Shown: piece by piece, positions 1 to 8,718 of the stretch
How positions within the stretch are numbered: position 1 is the stretch's first letter
How the letters are laid out: the number at the start of each line of letters is the position of its first letter
NCBI GenBank assembly: GCA_041686855.1
Contig: JAWLDA010000008.1
Coordinates: forward strand, 1-64,000
Length of the DNA stretch: 64,000 nucleotides
Reading direction: 5' to 3'
Source of the DNA: JAWLDA01 sp041686855
GTDB taxonomy: Bacteria; Bacillota; Limnochordia; DTU080; RSA5
Made by a program: the position numbers and the translations under genes
The notes under the pieces: model-generated
What the model was told of the DNA's origin: nothing
What the model saw: only the letters and a program-made list of their open reading frames with translations
Databases searched by the model: none

Positions 1-107
1 CAGGTCACCAAGCGATTCACCTTTGCTGCGATCTCTAACTGCCGACAGACCTGGGCCACGTAACCACTCGCTCCCACATGCAACGGTGTGATCTCCGAAG
101 CTCCCAT
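1..107 (-). CDS. N-terminal fragment, probable IS1634/DUF4277-type transposase
   Basis: Open frame leaving the left edge; only about 35 N-terminal residues are visible. The ATG at 107 follows a GAGGTG ribosome site five bases upstream. The residues include HVGASGYVAQVCRQLEI and then NRLVT, which resembles the start of DUF4277 domains of IS1634-type transposases (a short strand followed by a helix that ends in a hydrophobic 'lv' pair). This is a resemblance from memory over a very short stretch. No terminal inverted repeat can be assessed because the rest of the gene lies outside the window. Confidence 0.4.
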   Translation of the reverse strand, partial: MGASEITPLHVGASGYVAQVCRQLEIAAKVNRLVT

Positions 108-250
108 AACGACACCTCATCCACACTTTGGATGAAGGAAGATTCGCGGATTGGAAGCTGTTCCCTGCACCTTAGCAAGAAAACTTCTTCAACCTAGGCG
201 CCGAGGGTGCGGAAAGTGAGTTACATGCGCACATCATGCCTTAAATCTCC

Positions 251-340
251 CTCACAACCGAGAGCGGGCTCACAACCGAGCGTGGGCCTATAACTTATAG
301 CGGACCCACAACTTATAGCGGGCTCACAACTCAGCGCGGA
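251..340. repeat. Five tandem 18-bp units
   Basis: Five consecutive 18-bp units begin at 251, 269, 287, 305 and 323, in the form CTCACAACCGAGAGCGGG, with variants carrying ACTTATAGC in the middle. They lie between the 3' end of the binding-protein gene at 372 and the left-edge transposase fragment. No gene or clear hairpin terminator is visible in 108-371. Similar 14-15-bp arrays occur in other intergenic regions of this window. Confidence 0.85.
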
Positions 341-371
341 GCCCAGGAGATCAGGCCCAGACGGGAGAAGC

Positions 372-1637
372 CTACTCGCCCAAAATCTCGGTGAAATCTA
401 TCTCCAAGAGCCGTTGCGCCTCATCCAAGGCCTCCTGCGGAGACTGCTCCAACCGAGCGACGGCGGTCATAGCGTTGGCGGCTTTGGTATAGAAAGGCGG
501 ATGCCACAAGGGGGGCCGTCCCCAAGCCACATCGGTCTGTTGGACCAAGATGGCGTCCGTCGGCGAGAGTTCATCCCGAATCTCCGCCAAGGCACTCCAA
601 CGAGTCGGGATGCTTCCCGTCTCGCGGAAGAGCGCGACCTCCGCCTCCTCCCGGGTGAGCCAATTGAGCAGCTTCACTGCCTCTTGGGGATTCCTTCCTG
701 AGCTGCCCATCCCGTGAGCGTATCCACCCATCCACGTTCCGTTATGACCGTACTCCGGATGGGGCAGCTCACCGGCCCAGAGCTCGATCGACGGGTCCGC
801 CGTTCGGACTAAGTTGGTGTACCCGTTCCAGTGCGCCATCATGGAGACGGTGCGGTCATAAAAGGTGTTGCCGGACTTGCCGCTGATCGCCGCGGCGACC
901 ACGTCGTATGGGTAGCGCTGACCGTACTCTTGAATCCACTCGAATCCACGTACGTGATTCGGCGTGTTCACCCGAGGCGCTACGTTCTCCCGGTCATAAA
1001 TGTCGCCGCCAAACGTGTAGAGCCAACCGACACCGTACCAGTTGCCCAACCATGGGATAAAGCCCAGCTTTGTAAACTTACCGTCGCCGTCAGTCCGCGT
1101 GAGCTTAGCGGCCATTTCGTCGAGTTCGTCCAACGTCGCAGGTCCACTCATGGGATCGAGGCCGCCCTCGGAGAGGTCGGCTTGATTCCAAAAGAGGCCT
1201 CGGATGTCCGTCCCCCAGGGCACGGCGTAGGTGGCGCCTTTAAAGAGGACCTCCTGCATCGCTCCAGGAATAAACGCCTCATCGATTGCTCCGATATCGC
1301 GATCCAGCTCGCGCAGCAAGCCCTTCGCCGCAAACTCGGAGACGTTTGAACGCTCCAGGTGAATGACGTCAGGGGGATTCCCCGCGGCAATCATCGCGAT
1401 TAACCGGTCGATGGCACTGCGCCCACCGACACTTCCGCCACGTACCAGCTCCAATTCGATCTCAGGATGCGCCTTCTGGAATGACTCGATCAACTCTTGA
1501 AAGACCGGCTCTTGCGGATCCGAACCGTACCAGTTGTAAAAGTAGACAACCTTTCCGGCGGACGCCGAGAGCGCTCCAAAGACCAACAACGATAGGAGCA
1601 ATGCGACGACCACCATACCGTGACGTTTCACACCCAT
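372..1637 (-). CDS. Extracellular solute-binding protein, family 1 (copy A)
   Basis: A 421-residue periplasmic sugar-binding protein of the MalE/UgpB type, the capture subunit of an ABC importer. A basic n-region and hydrophobic stretch end in SASA before GKVVYFYNWYG, a standard signal-peptidase-I site with no lipobox cysteine. Family features include an early YNWYG strand, AAGNPPDVIHLE and a late WGRPPLWHPPFY region. It is clearly paralogous to the protein at 4222-5496, sharing long blocks such as TDIRGLFWN and the C-terminal EAQRLLE-DF-EILG motif. No permease or ATPase gene lies nearby. The substrate is unknown; adjacent Gfo/Idh dehydrogenases suggest a sugar or polyol. Confidence 0.93.
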   Translation of the reverse strand: MGVKRHGMVVVALLLSLLVFGALSASAGKVVYFYNWYGSDPQEPVFQELIESFQKAHPEIELELVRGGSVGGRSAIDRLIAMIAAGNPPDVIHLERSNVSEFAAKGLLRELDRDIGAIDEAFIPGAMQEVLFKGATYAVPWGTDIRGLFWNQADLSEGGLDPMSGPATLDELDEMAAKLTRTDGDGKFTKLGFIPWLGNWYGVGWLYTFGGDIYDRENVAPRVNTPNHVRGFEWIQEYGQRYPYDVVAAAISGKSGNTFYDRTVSMMAHWNGYTNLVRTADPSIELWAGELPHPEYGHNGTWMGGYAHGMGSSGRNPQEAVKLLNWLTREEAEVALFRETGSIPTRWSALAEIRDELSPTDAILVQQTDVAWGRPPLWHPPFYTKAANAMTAVARLEQSPQEALDEAQRLLEIDFTEILGE

Positions 1638-1762
1638 CCCACAAGCCCCCTTACACGTTGTAGATGCTCGCTTTTTGTTATTTCCACAATATATCCAATA
1701 GACCTTTATTTCTGACTCTTTGGCGTCTAGTGATTTTCATTCCCGTAACGTGTGAAGCGGAT

Positions 1763-1807
1763 AAGCGCCCGAAGGGCGGCTCCATGCCGCCCTTCATTTA
1801 GGCGCTT
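1763..1807 (-). terminator. Compound hairpin between Gfo/Idh and binding-protein genes
   Basis: Inner perfect 10-bp stem GAAGGGCGGC (1771-1780) with GCCGCCCTTC (1786-1795) and a 5-nt loop, flanked by an outer 7-bp stem AAGCGCC (1763-1769) with GGCGCTT (1801-1807). There is no strong T run, so it may be a processing or attenuation hairpin rather than a classic terminator. It separates the upstream oxidoreductase from the binding-protein gene on the same strand. Confidence 0.55.
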
Positions 1808-1860
1808 TATATCAGCATTTCATGCTAGCCCTTCATGTCAGCGCTTCACACTGATGAGCG

Positions 1861-2934
1861 TTACGAAGCGCTTTTCCCCGCCGCTTCTGCAGCAGCTTCA
1901 GGAATCTCAACGACTCGACCGGTTTCGGCACTCTCATAGATCGCTTCGCCGAGAAGGAGCGACCAGTAGCTGTCCCACAGGTCGGGGCCGCTGTCGATTT
2001 GGCCCAAGCAACGCAGGGCAAAGTTGCGCACTTCCCCGTGGTACCCCCAGGCAGCCTTGGAATTGCTGATACCCGTCCACGTGGGTCGGAACGTGCGCAG
2101 GTACCGTCCTGCCTGCGGTACGGCATCGGTGAAGTCTTCGCGCTCTTGCCAGCGCAACGTGAGCATGTCTTCGCACACGATGTTGGTCTCCAAGCCAACC
2201 AACTGGAGCTCCTCTTGGAGATCACGCGTGCCCTTCTTACACTCGAGGCTGTTGACATCGAGCTGCCCGACGGCGCCCGAGACGTACTCCACGTTGACTA
2301 CGTACGAAAACTGTCTCGGTGTCACCTCGTGGTAAAAGGCGTGTACTTTGCGGGCGTGCCCCCCAAAATACTGCACCAGATCGAAGATGTGGCAGAGCTG
2401 CCCGATGAGCATCGAACGTTTGGCCGAGTCAATCCCCCAAATCTGAGGGTACGGCCCTTGGGCGAACTTTGATTTCACCATGTGCAGCGGGCCGAACTCC
2501 GGCCGCGAGATGATCTCCTTGGCCATCGTGTACACGTAGGCAAACCGCTTCATAAAGCCGACTTGTCCCCACGTGCCATGCGCCTCGGCGAGCTCGGCCA
2601 ACTCCTTGGCCTCTGCGCTCGTGTTGGCGGACGGCTTCTCGACGTACACCGGGATTCCCCGGCGCAGGACATGCGGCGCCAGCTTGTACTGCTGCGGCGC
2701 GGGTCCGATGGTGAAGACGCCGTCGAGCTCCTCCTTGTCCAACATCTCTTCCATATCGGTGTATACCCGCCGAGCTCCGTAGTTACGGGCATTGCGCTCC
2801 GCTTTCTCCCGGTCCAAGTCGCATACTGCCACCAAGTCGATTTCGGGGATCAAAGGAATGTTGGGAAAGATGCTTCCCGTAGCGAAGTTGCCACATCCGA
2901 TAAAGGCCAACTTCGCTTTGCGTGCCTCTGCCAC
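1861..2934 (-). CDS. Gfo/Idh/MocA family oxidoreductase (copy A)
   Basis: A 357-residue NAD(P)-dependent sugar or polyol dehydrogenase. The N-terminal Rossmann fold shows GCGNFATG, an acidic residue after strand 2 (VCDLD) and the family EKP motif (VYVEKPSANT) near residue 100; the C-terminal half is the alpha/beta substrate domain. GTG start with an AGGAGG site ten bases upstream. By eye it differs from the upstream neighbour at 24 of 357 positions, about 93% identity, so the two are a recent tandem duplication. The 61-bp gap to that neighbour suggests co-transcription. Substrate unknown. Confidence 0.95.
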   Translation of the reverse strand: MAEARKAKLAFIGCGNFATGSIFPNIPLIPEIDLVAVCDLDREKAERNARNYGARRVYTDMEEMLDKEELDGVFTIGPAPQQYKLAPHVLRRGIPVYVEKPSANTSAEAKELAELAEAHGTWGQVGFMKRFAYVYTMAKEIISRPEFGPLHMVKSKFAQGPYPQIWGIDSAKRSMLIGQLCHIFDLVQYFGGHARKVHAFYHEVTPRQFSYVVNVEYVSGAVGQLDVNSLECKKGTRDLQEELQLVGLETNIVCEDMLTLRWQEREDFTDAVPQAGRYLRTFRPTWTGISNSKAAWGYHGEVRNFALRCLGQIDSGPDLWDSYWSLLLGEAIYESAETGRVVEIPEAAAEAAGKSAS

Positions 2935-2995
2935 GAACGACCACCCTCCTTGTCACCGCTGCTCTTGTTAACCCTCGAGTCGTCTGTTTCCCAAA

Positions 2996-4069
2996 CTACG
3001 ATGCGCTCTTACCGGCTACTTCCGTTGCGGCCTCGGGAATCTCAACGACCCGCCCTGTTTCCGCACTCTCGTAGATTGCCTCACCGAGAAGGAGTGACCA
3101 GTAGCTGTCCCACAGGTCGGGGCCGCTGTCGATCTGACCGAGGCAGCGCAGAGCGAAGTTGCGCACCTCACCGTGGTACCCCCAGACCATACGGGAGTTG
3201 TTAACACCCGTCCACGTCGGCCGGAAGGTCTTTAAGTACCGTCCCGCTTGCGGTACGGCGTCCGTGAAGTCCTCTCGCTCTTGCCAGCGCAAGGTGAGCA
3301 TATCCTCACAGACGATGTTGGTCTCCAAACCGACCAACTGGAGCTCCTCTTGGATGTCCCGGAAACCGGTCTTCGACTCGAGGCTGTTCACGTCGAGCTG
3401 GCCAACCGCGCCGGAGGCGTACTCCACGTTGGCGACGTACGAAAACTGGGTCGGAGTCGCTTCGTGATAAAAAGCGTGCACTTTGTGGGCGTGACCCCCG
3501 AAGTACTGCACCAGGTCAAAGATGTGGCAGAGCTGCCCGATGAGCATCGAACGCTTAGGTGAGTCGATCCCCCAGATCTGCGGGTACGGTCCCTGGGCGA
3601 ACTTTGTCTTTACCATGTGAAGCGGGCCAAAGTCCGGCCTTGAGATGATCTCTTTGGCCATGGTGTAAACGTAGGCGAACCGTTTCATAAAGCCGACTTG
3701 TCCCCATGTGCCATGCGCCTCGGCGAGCTCGGCCAACTCCTTGGCCTCTGCGCTCGTGTTGGCCGACGGTTTCTCAACGTACACCGGAATCCCTCGGCGC
3801 AGGACGTGCGGCGCCAGTTTGTACTGCTGCGGCGCCGGCCCGATGGTGAAGACGCCGTCGAGCTCCTCTTTGTCCAGCATCTCTTCCATGTCGGAGTAGA
3901 CTCGACGGGCTCCAAAGTTGCGGGCGTTACGCTCCGCCTTCTCCCGGTCCAAGTCACACACCGCCACGAGGTCGATCTCGGGAATCAAAGGAATGTTGGG
4001 AAAGATGCTTGCCGTAGCGAAGTTGCCACATCCGATAAACGCCAGTCTCGCTTTGCGTGCCTCTGCCAC
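2996..4069 (-). CDS. Gfo/Idh/MocA family oxidoreductase (copy B)
   Basis: A 357-residue near-identical paralogue of the gene at 1861-2934, with the same Rossmann GCGNFA and EKP motifs. Most differences cluster in the C-terminal substrate domain, roughly residues 200-300, for example TGFRD against KGTRD and GVNNSRMV against GISNSKAA. That pattern would fit a shift in substrate choice, which is inference. GTG start preceded by AGGAGTGGAG. It lies downstream of the binding protein at 4222-5496 on the same strand. Confidence 0.95.
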   Translation of the reverse strand: MAEARKARLAFIGCGNFATASIFPNIPLIPEIDLVAVCDLDREKAERNARNFGARRVYSDMEEMLDKEELDGVFTIGPAPQQYKLAPHVLRRGIPVYVEKPSANTSAEAKELAELAEAHGTWGQVGFMKRFAYVYTMAKEIISRPDFGPLHMVKTKFAQGPYPQIWGIDSPKRSMLIGQLCHIFDLVQYFGGHAHKVHAFYHEATPTQFSYVANVEYASGAVGQLDVNSLESKTGFRDIQEELQLVGLETNIVCEDMLTLRWQEREDFTDAVPQAGRYLKTFRPTWTGVNNSRMVWGYHGEVRNFALRCLGQIDSGPDLWDSYWSLLLGEAIYESAETGRVVEIPEAATEVAGKSAS

Positions 4070-4221
4070 TAAACTCCACTCCTCGTCACTGCTGCAGTCT
4101 CACTTGCTTAATGAATAAACGTTCGAGTGGGCGACCCGGATCCCTCGTCACCCACTCGAACGACCGACCGATCGCGGGTGCAACCGGTCAAGCTCTTACA
4201 AAGTGCTGATTAGCGTCGTAC

Positions 4222-5496
4222 TTATTGACCGAGAATCTCCTCAAAGTCGAGCTCCAAGAGACGCTGGGCTTCGTCCAATGCCTCTTTCGCCGAGGTCTCG
4301 CCCCGTGCTACTTTGATCATCGCGTCCCGGGTGTGGTTGTAAAACTGCGGGAACCACAGAGGCGGACGCCCCCAGCCCACATCGGTCTGCTGCACCAAGA
4401 TCGCGTCCGTCGGTGTAAGCTCGTCACTGATCTCCGCCAGGGCGCTCCACCGCGTGGGCAGGCTGCCTACATTGCGGTACAACTCAATCTCCGCATCTCC
4501 CGTGGAGAGCCAGCGCAAGAGCGTCAGCGCGTCTTCCTTGTTTTTCGCCGTAGCAGGAATGACGTGAGCTTGGCCACCGAGCCACGTGCCGTTGTGACCG
4601 TAAGAGGGATGCGGAACTTCGCCGACGTTGAAATCGAGACTCGGGTCAGCCTGGCGAATGAGGTTGGCTTGTCCATTCCAATGGGCCATCATCGACAGGG
4701 TGCGGCCGTAGAAGTCGTTCTGCGACTTGCCGGAGACCGACGCTCCTACAACGTCGTAGGGATAGAGCTCACCGTACTCTTGGATCCACTCAAAACCGCG
4801 AATGTGGTTCGGCGTGTTCACTCGTGGCGCCACGTTCTCCGCGTCGTAAATATCCCCACCAAAGGTGTAGAGCCAGCCGACAGCGTACCAGTTGCCGTAC
4901 CACGGAACAAACCCGATCTTGGAGTACTTTCCGTCCCCGTCGGTCCGGCTGAGCTGCGCTGCAAACTGGTCAAGCTCCTCGATCGTTGCAGGCCCCCGCT
5001 CGGGATCAAGCCCCGCCTCGGCAAAGTCGGCCGCATTCCAAAAGAGACCGCGGATGTCGGTACCGTAGGGGACACCGTACACCTTGCCCCGGTACAACAA
5101 CTCCTGAGCAGCACCCGGAACGTACTCGGTCTCAACCATCGAGGCCAATTCACCGTCCAGAGGATGCAACAGTCCCCTGGCCGCAAACTCGGAGCCGATC
5201 GAGCGCTCGAAGTGCACAATATCCGGTGACGTACCAGCTGCGATCATCGAGATTAGACGGTCTGTCGGGCTGGAGCCGCTCACGGTCCCGCCCCGAATCA
5301 GTTCAACCTCAATCTCAGGGTGCTCCGCACGGAACCGTTCCATCAGGGTCTGAAAGGTCGACTCTTGCGAGTCATTGCCATACCAGTTGTAATAATAAAC
5401 AACCTTGCCCGCCGAGGCCGTCATGACGCCAACGGCCACCAGTAAGGCAACGAGCCCCATTATCAATGTGATACGTCGGTTAAATCTCCCGCGCAT
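4222..5496 (-). CDS. Extracellular solute-binding protein, family 1 (copy B)
   Basis: A 424-residue periplasmic binding protein with a cleavable signal peptide ending TASA before GKVVYYYNWYG; no lipobox. AAAGGGAGG precedes the ATG at good spacing. It is strongly similar throughout to the protein at 372-1637 (shared YNWYG, HPEIE, TDIRGLFWN, RTDGDGK, VGWLYTFGGDIYD). The order binding protein B, Gfo/Idh B, Gfo/Idh A, binding protein A suggests duplication of a binding-protein and dehydrogenase module. It is the promoter-proximal gene of the minus-strand cluster. Confidence 0.94.
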   Translation of the reverse strand: MRGRFNRRITLIMGLVALLVAVGVMTASAGKVVYYYNWYGNDSQESTFQTLMERFRAEHPEIEVELIRGGTVSGSSPTDRLISMIAAGTSPDIVHFERSIGSEFAARGLLHPLDGELASMVETEYVPGAAQELLYRGKVYGVPYGTDIRGLFWNAADFAEAGLDPERGPATIEELDQFAAQLSRTDGDGKYSKIGFVPWYGNWYAVGWLYTFGGDIYDAENVAPRVNTPNHIRGFEWIQEYGELYPYDVVGASVSGKSQNDFYGRTLSMMAHWNGQANLIRQADPSLDFNVGEVPHPSYGHNGTWLGGQAHVIPATAKNKEDALTLLRWLSTGDAEIELYRNVGSLPTRWSALAEISDELTPTDAILVQQTDVGWGRPPLWFPQFYNHTRDAMIKVARGETSAKEALDEAQRLLELDFEEILGQ

Positions 5497-5976
5497 TGCG
5501 AAACCTCCCTTTAGAATTTGTGTGTTTTTTAGAGTCTTACAGTTGTCAGCTCTCCGACTCCACCGTACTTATCCGCTTCTCTGACACTTCACACTCCTTT
5601 GTGATAACGGTTAATTCCATGTTCGTCTACGTTTGCCGTGACTTTCCATAATTCCTTTTTAATTCTCAACACAAAAGAAGGGTTCCTTTTCCTACCAGAC
5701 CCTGTGGAGTTAGGGCCAGGCAAGCCCTTAACGGTCGGCATTTTCGATCACTGTCCGCTTTAGCTGGCCTTTTACAAGCCGTGCCACATCATGCCTGGGC
5801 GCGAGCTTTCAAAATTATTTTTGTATAGGTTGCCGACGCGGCAGCTTGTTGGGTTGCCGCAAGGCAAAGGGACTCGCCAAGCTCCCAACGAAGTACACTT
5901 CTGACATTTCCCCGCAGTCCCCAGTTAACGCAAGCAAGCGGAGTGCACGCTGCGGGTCAAAAAGGAGTCGTCGCCG
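5497..5976. promoter_or_regulatory. Divergent intergenic region
   Basis: A 480-bp gap between divergently transcribed binding-protein (minus) and Gfo/Idh (plus) genes. About 5510-5700 is visibly AT-richer than its surroundings and probably holds promoters for both sides. No confident -35/-10 pair, operator palindrome or small ORF with a ribosome site was found. AAAGGAG at 5961-5967 serves the downstream TTG start. Confidence 0.4.
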
Positions 5977-7008
5977 TTGGTGCGAGTCGGGTTTATCGGA
6001 TGTGGAAATAACGGTCGCGGACACTTTAAGGCGTTGCAACAGATCGACGGGGCCCAGATCAGTGCGCTCTACGATGTAAATCCCGAGGCCCCGAAGAATT
6101 GGTTGAGTGAACTCCCGGAAGACCAAACGCCGCCGGTCGTCGTCACAAAGCTCGATGACCTGTGGGAGCACGTGGATGCAGTTTGGGTGACGAGTCCTCC
6201 CGGTTTCCACTACGAACATAGCGTGCAGGCGCTTCGGGCGGGGAAACACGTCTTTTGCGAGAAGCCGATCGCACTGGAACTGCCCCACGCAGACGAGATG
6301 GTCGCCATCGCTCGCGAGAAGAACCTTACGTACTTTGTCGGCTACTGTCTTCGCTTCCAACCTTCCTTTAGCCACTTCGCCGAGATTGCCCAAAGCGGGA
6401 ATATCGGTGCGCTGAACTCGCTATGGTGCACACGCATCAGCAATCCGGCTTACACCGCAAATCACTGGCGGGCTGAGATCGCGATGTCCGGTGGCATGAT
6501 GATCGAGACCTTTACACACAACATCGACTGGATGCGGCTCGTCGCCGGCGATGCGAAAGAAGTGTTTATGAAAGAGAAGACCGTCACACCGACGGTGAAC
6601 TTTGAAGACCACGCTGTCGGAGTGGTCGAGTTTGAAAACGGAGCCATCGGCGAATTCTTCTCGTCGTGGTCATCGGGTCTCTCTCGTTACGAGTGGGGTA
6701 TGGTCGGCAGCGAGGGTGCGGCCACCCTGTTGGACCGCGAGACTATCCTCATCTCCTACCGCAACGGAGAGAAGGAGAAGATCCCGGTCGAAAAGACCAA
6801 CATGGTGATGCTTGAGGACGAGCACTTCATTCGGGCGATCGCCGAAGGTTCCCCCCTACGATTTACAGCCGACGACTCAGCCCGTACGTTAGAGACGCAC
6901 GTCGCGCTCAAACTCTCCGCCCGAGAAGGGCGTCCTGTCGCGCTCCCCTTGCCCGACCGCAGCTTGGGCATCCCAGGGTTTGCGGTGGAGCGCCGCCAAT
7001 CGGCGTAA
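5977..7008 (+). CDS. Gfo/Idh/MocA family oxidoreductase
   Basis: A 343-residue NAD(P)-dependent dehydrogenase. Rossmann motif GCGNNGRGH, EKP motif in VFCEKPIALE, and a catalytic-type histidine in TFTHNIDWM. The TTG at 5977 sits nine bases after AAAGGAG; GTG at 5980 is the alternative start. It heads a plus-strand group with a sugar-phosphate-isomerase-like TIM barrel 61 bases downstream, a pairing typical of inositol-type or other cyclic polyol and sugar catabolism. It is only distantly related to the duplicated pair at 1861-4069. Confidence 0.94.
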   Translation: MVRVGFIGCGNNGRGHFKALQQIDGAQISALYDVNPEAPKNWLSELPEDQTPPVVVTKLDDLWEHVDAVWVTSPPGFHYEHSVQALRAGKHVFCEKPIALELPHADEMVAIAREKNLTYFVGYCLRFQPSFSHFAEIAQSGNIGALNSLWCTRISNPAYTANHWRAEIAMSGGMMIETFTHNIDWMRLVAGDAKEVFMKEKTVTPTVNFEDHAVGVVEFENGAIGEFFSSWSSGLSRYEWGMVGSEGAATLLDRETILISYRNGEKEKIPVEKTNMVMLEDEHFIRAIAEGSPLRFTADDSARTLETHVALKLSAREGRPVALPLPDRSLGIPGFAVERRQSA

Positions 7009-7069
7009 CCGCTTTGAACGCAAGAGACCACTTGGTAGCGAACTAAACGTAGTAAAGGAAGGTATGCAC

Positions 7070-7831
7070 ATGGCACGGATACCCATCGCATTGCAGCTTT
7101 ACTCGGTACGTGAAGACTGCGCAAGAGATCTGCCCGGCACGCTAGCGGCCGTGGCTAACATGGGATACGAAGGCGTCGAGTTTGCCGGTTTCTACGACCG
7201 TTCCGCCAAAGAGCTGCGCAAGTTACTCGACGAGAACGGTTTGAAGGCGGCGGGCTCACACACACGCCTCGATCTGTTGCGTGGCGACGAACTGGCGCGT
7301 ACGGTCGAGTTCAATCAAGAGTTGGGGAACAAGTACGTCGTCGTTCCCAGCGTCCCGGAAGCGATGCGCAACAGTAAGGCGACCTGCCTCGATACTGCGC
7401 GCATCTTGGACGAGGTCGCGGCGGAGCTCTTGTCGCACGGTATGTTCACCGGCTATCACAACCACAAGGTAGAAGTAGAACCCTTGCCGGACGACGCCAC
7501 CGCCAGCGCATTCACCACCCTCTTTGACGCGACGCGCCCCGAAGTCGTCATGCAGATCGACGTCGGACACGCCATGCGCGGCGGAGCAGACCCCGTCGCC
7601 CTCATTGAGCGCTACGCCGGTCGAGCGAAGACCGTGCACGTCAAAGAGTTTGACCCAAACGATGAGACCACAGTCGTCGGCGAGGGAATCGTCCCTTGGT
7701 CTGATGTGTTCTCCGTGTGTGAGCGCGTCGGCGGCACCGAGTGGTACATCGTTGAACACGAGCGCTACAGCAAGCCGCCGTTGGAATGCGTCGAGGCGTG
7801 TTTGAAGAACCTAAAAGAGATGGGCAAGTAG
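7070..7831 (+). CDS. Sugar phosphate isomerase/epimerase (xylose-isomerase-like TIM barrel)
   Basis: A 253-residue AP-endonuclease-2/IolE-like TIM barrel. Visible family features are LQLYSVRED at the start, GYHNHKVE in strand 4, MQIDVGHAM in the metal-binding part and the late YIVEHE. These give the usual Glu/Asp/His metal ligands of sugar isomerases and inosose dehydratases. ATG 7070 is preferred over ATG 7064 because the AGGAAGG site would be too close to the latter. It probably acts on the keto product of the upstream dehydrogenase. Exact reaction not assignable. Confidence 0.9.
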   Translation: MARIPIALQLYSVREDCARDLPGTLAAVANMGYEGVEFAGFYDRSAKELRKLLDENGLKAAGSHTRLDLLRGDELARTVEFNQELGNKYVVVPSVPEAMRNSKATCLDTARILDEVAAELLSHGMFTGYHNHKVEVEPLPDDATASAFTTLFDATRPEVVMQIDVGHAMRGGADPVALIERYAGRAKTVHVKEFDPNDETTVVGEGIVPWSDVFSVCERVGGTEWYIVEHERYSKPPLECVEACLKNLKEMGK

Positions 7832-7898
7832 ATCCCGCGCTTCGTGTCGCGGTGATCTATCAAATTGCTCAAAGTCTGCAACAAAAGAGGCGATCAGA

Positions 7899-8204
7899 CT
7901 GGTTACCTTTGGTTTAAACTATGACGTGAAGCCCGGACATGGCGAGGAGTTTGAGCGGGTGACCCGGGAGGCGCTCGACGTGATGCGCTCTGTGGAAGGG
8001 CATCGCGAGACGCGACTTTACCGTGACGTCGACAACCCCGACTCCTACCTCATTTACTCCGATTGGGAGACGCGTGAAGCATTCGCTGCATTCATGCGTT
8101 CCGAGGCGTTCAAACAGGTGCAAACGTTGGGACGAGAGATCCTCGCGGGTCCCCCTCGGCACAATGTCTACACCAAGGGCCCCATGGGCGGCCCGTCAGC
8201 GTAA
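7899..8204 (+). CDS. Small ABM/Dabb-type A/B-barrel protein, probable CTG start
   Basis: An antibiotic-biosynthesis-monooxygenase or stress-responsive dimeric A/B-barrel protein (EEFERVTREAL helix, then LYRDVDNPDSYLIYSDW strands, then a helix to VYTKGP). The first conventional start is GTG at 7926, but that would delete the first beta strand. The frame upstream reads LVTFGLNYDVKPG, a typical family N-terminus. AAAAGAGG at 7883-7890 lies eight bases before CTG 7899 and no ATG, GTG or TTG exists in frame between, so CTG is the likely start (101 residues). Possible monooxygenase or oxidative-stress role in the sugar operon. Confidence 0.75.
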   Translation: MVTFGLNYDVKPGHGEEFERVTREALDVMRSVEGHRETRLYRDVDNPDSYLIYSDWETREAFAAFMRSEAFKQVQTLGREILAGPPRHNVYTKGPMGGPSA

Positions 8205-8231
8205 CCATTCAACAGCCGGGAGCTCGCTGTC

Positions 8232-8714
8232 ATGTCGTGGTACCAACTTGTGGTCTTCATTCATGTCATCAGCGCGGTCATGTGGGTTGGAGGCATTCTC
8301 TTTTTAGGAATCGTCGCCGTTCCGGCAGTGCGTCGCCTCCAAAGCGAGACTCGCTCCGCTCTCATGAGCGATTTGGGAAGGCGGTTTCGTAACGTTGGGT
8401 ACACGCTCCTCGGTGTACTCGTCATTACGGGCGTGTTCCAATCGTGGGCTCACGGAGCGACAGTGGCCAACGTTCTCAACGGGACGTTTTTCGCAACGCC
8501 CTTTGGCTCAACGCTTGGAACGAAGCTGATCTACGTCCTACTCATGCTATGCGTCAGTGTGGTCCACGACTTCGTCGTCGGTCCCGCATCGGTGCGGGCC
8601 GCGAGTGAGGGCCGGGAGACGGAGAGCCTGCGCAAGACTGCGAGTTGGCTCGCCCGTCTCACCGCCTTACTGGCGCTAGCCGTCGTCGCATACGCCGTCA
8701 TGTTGGTGCGTTAA
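8232..8714 (+). CDS. CopD-like four-helix integral membrane protein
   Basis: 160 residues, about four transmembrane helices. The first helix carries FIHVISAVMWVGG, typical of CopD/heme-binding-type membrane domains where the histidine may bind heme or copper; a second histidine lies in VVHDF of the third helix. ATG preceded by GGGAG. It follows the A/B-barrel gene by 27 bases on the same strand, so it is probably co-transcribed. Substrate or cofactor cannot be decided from sequence. Confidence 0.75.
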   Translation: MSWYQLVVFIHVISAVMWVGGILFLGIVAVPAVRRLQSETRSALMSDLGRRFRNVGYTLLGVLVITGVFQSWAHGATVANVLNGTFFATPFGSTLGTKLIYVLLMLCVSVVHDFVVGPASVRAASEGRETESLRKTASWLARLTALLALAVVAYAVMLVR

Positions 8715-8718
8715 TGCC

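Noticed and set aside
4225..5229. 334-residue plus-strand ORF
   Set aside because: Antisense to the binding-protein gene; no recognisable domain.
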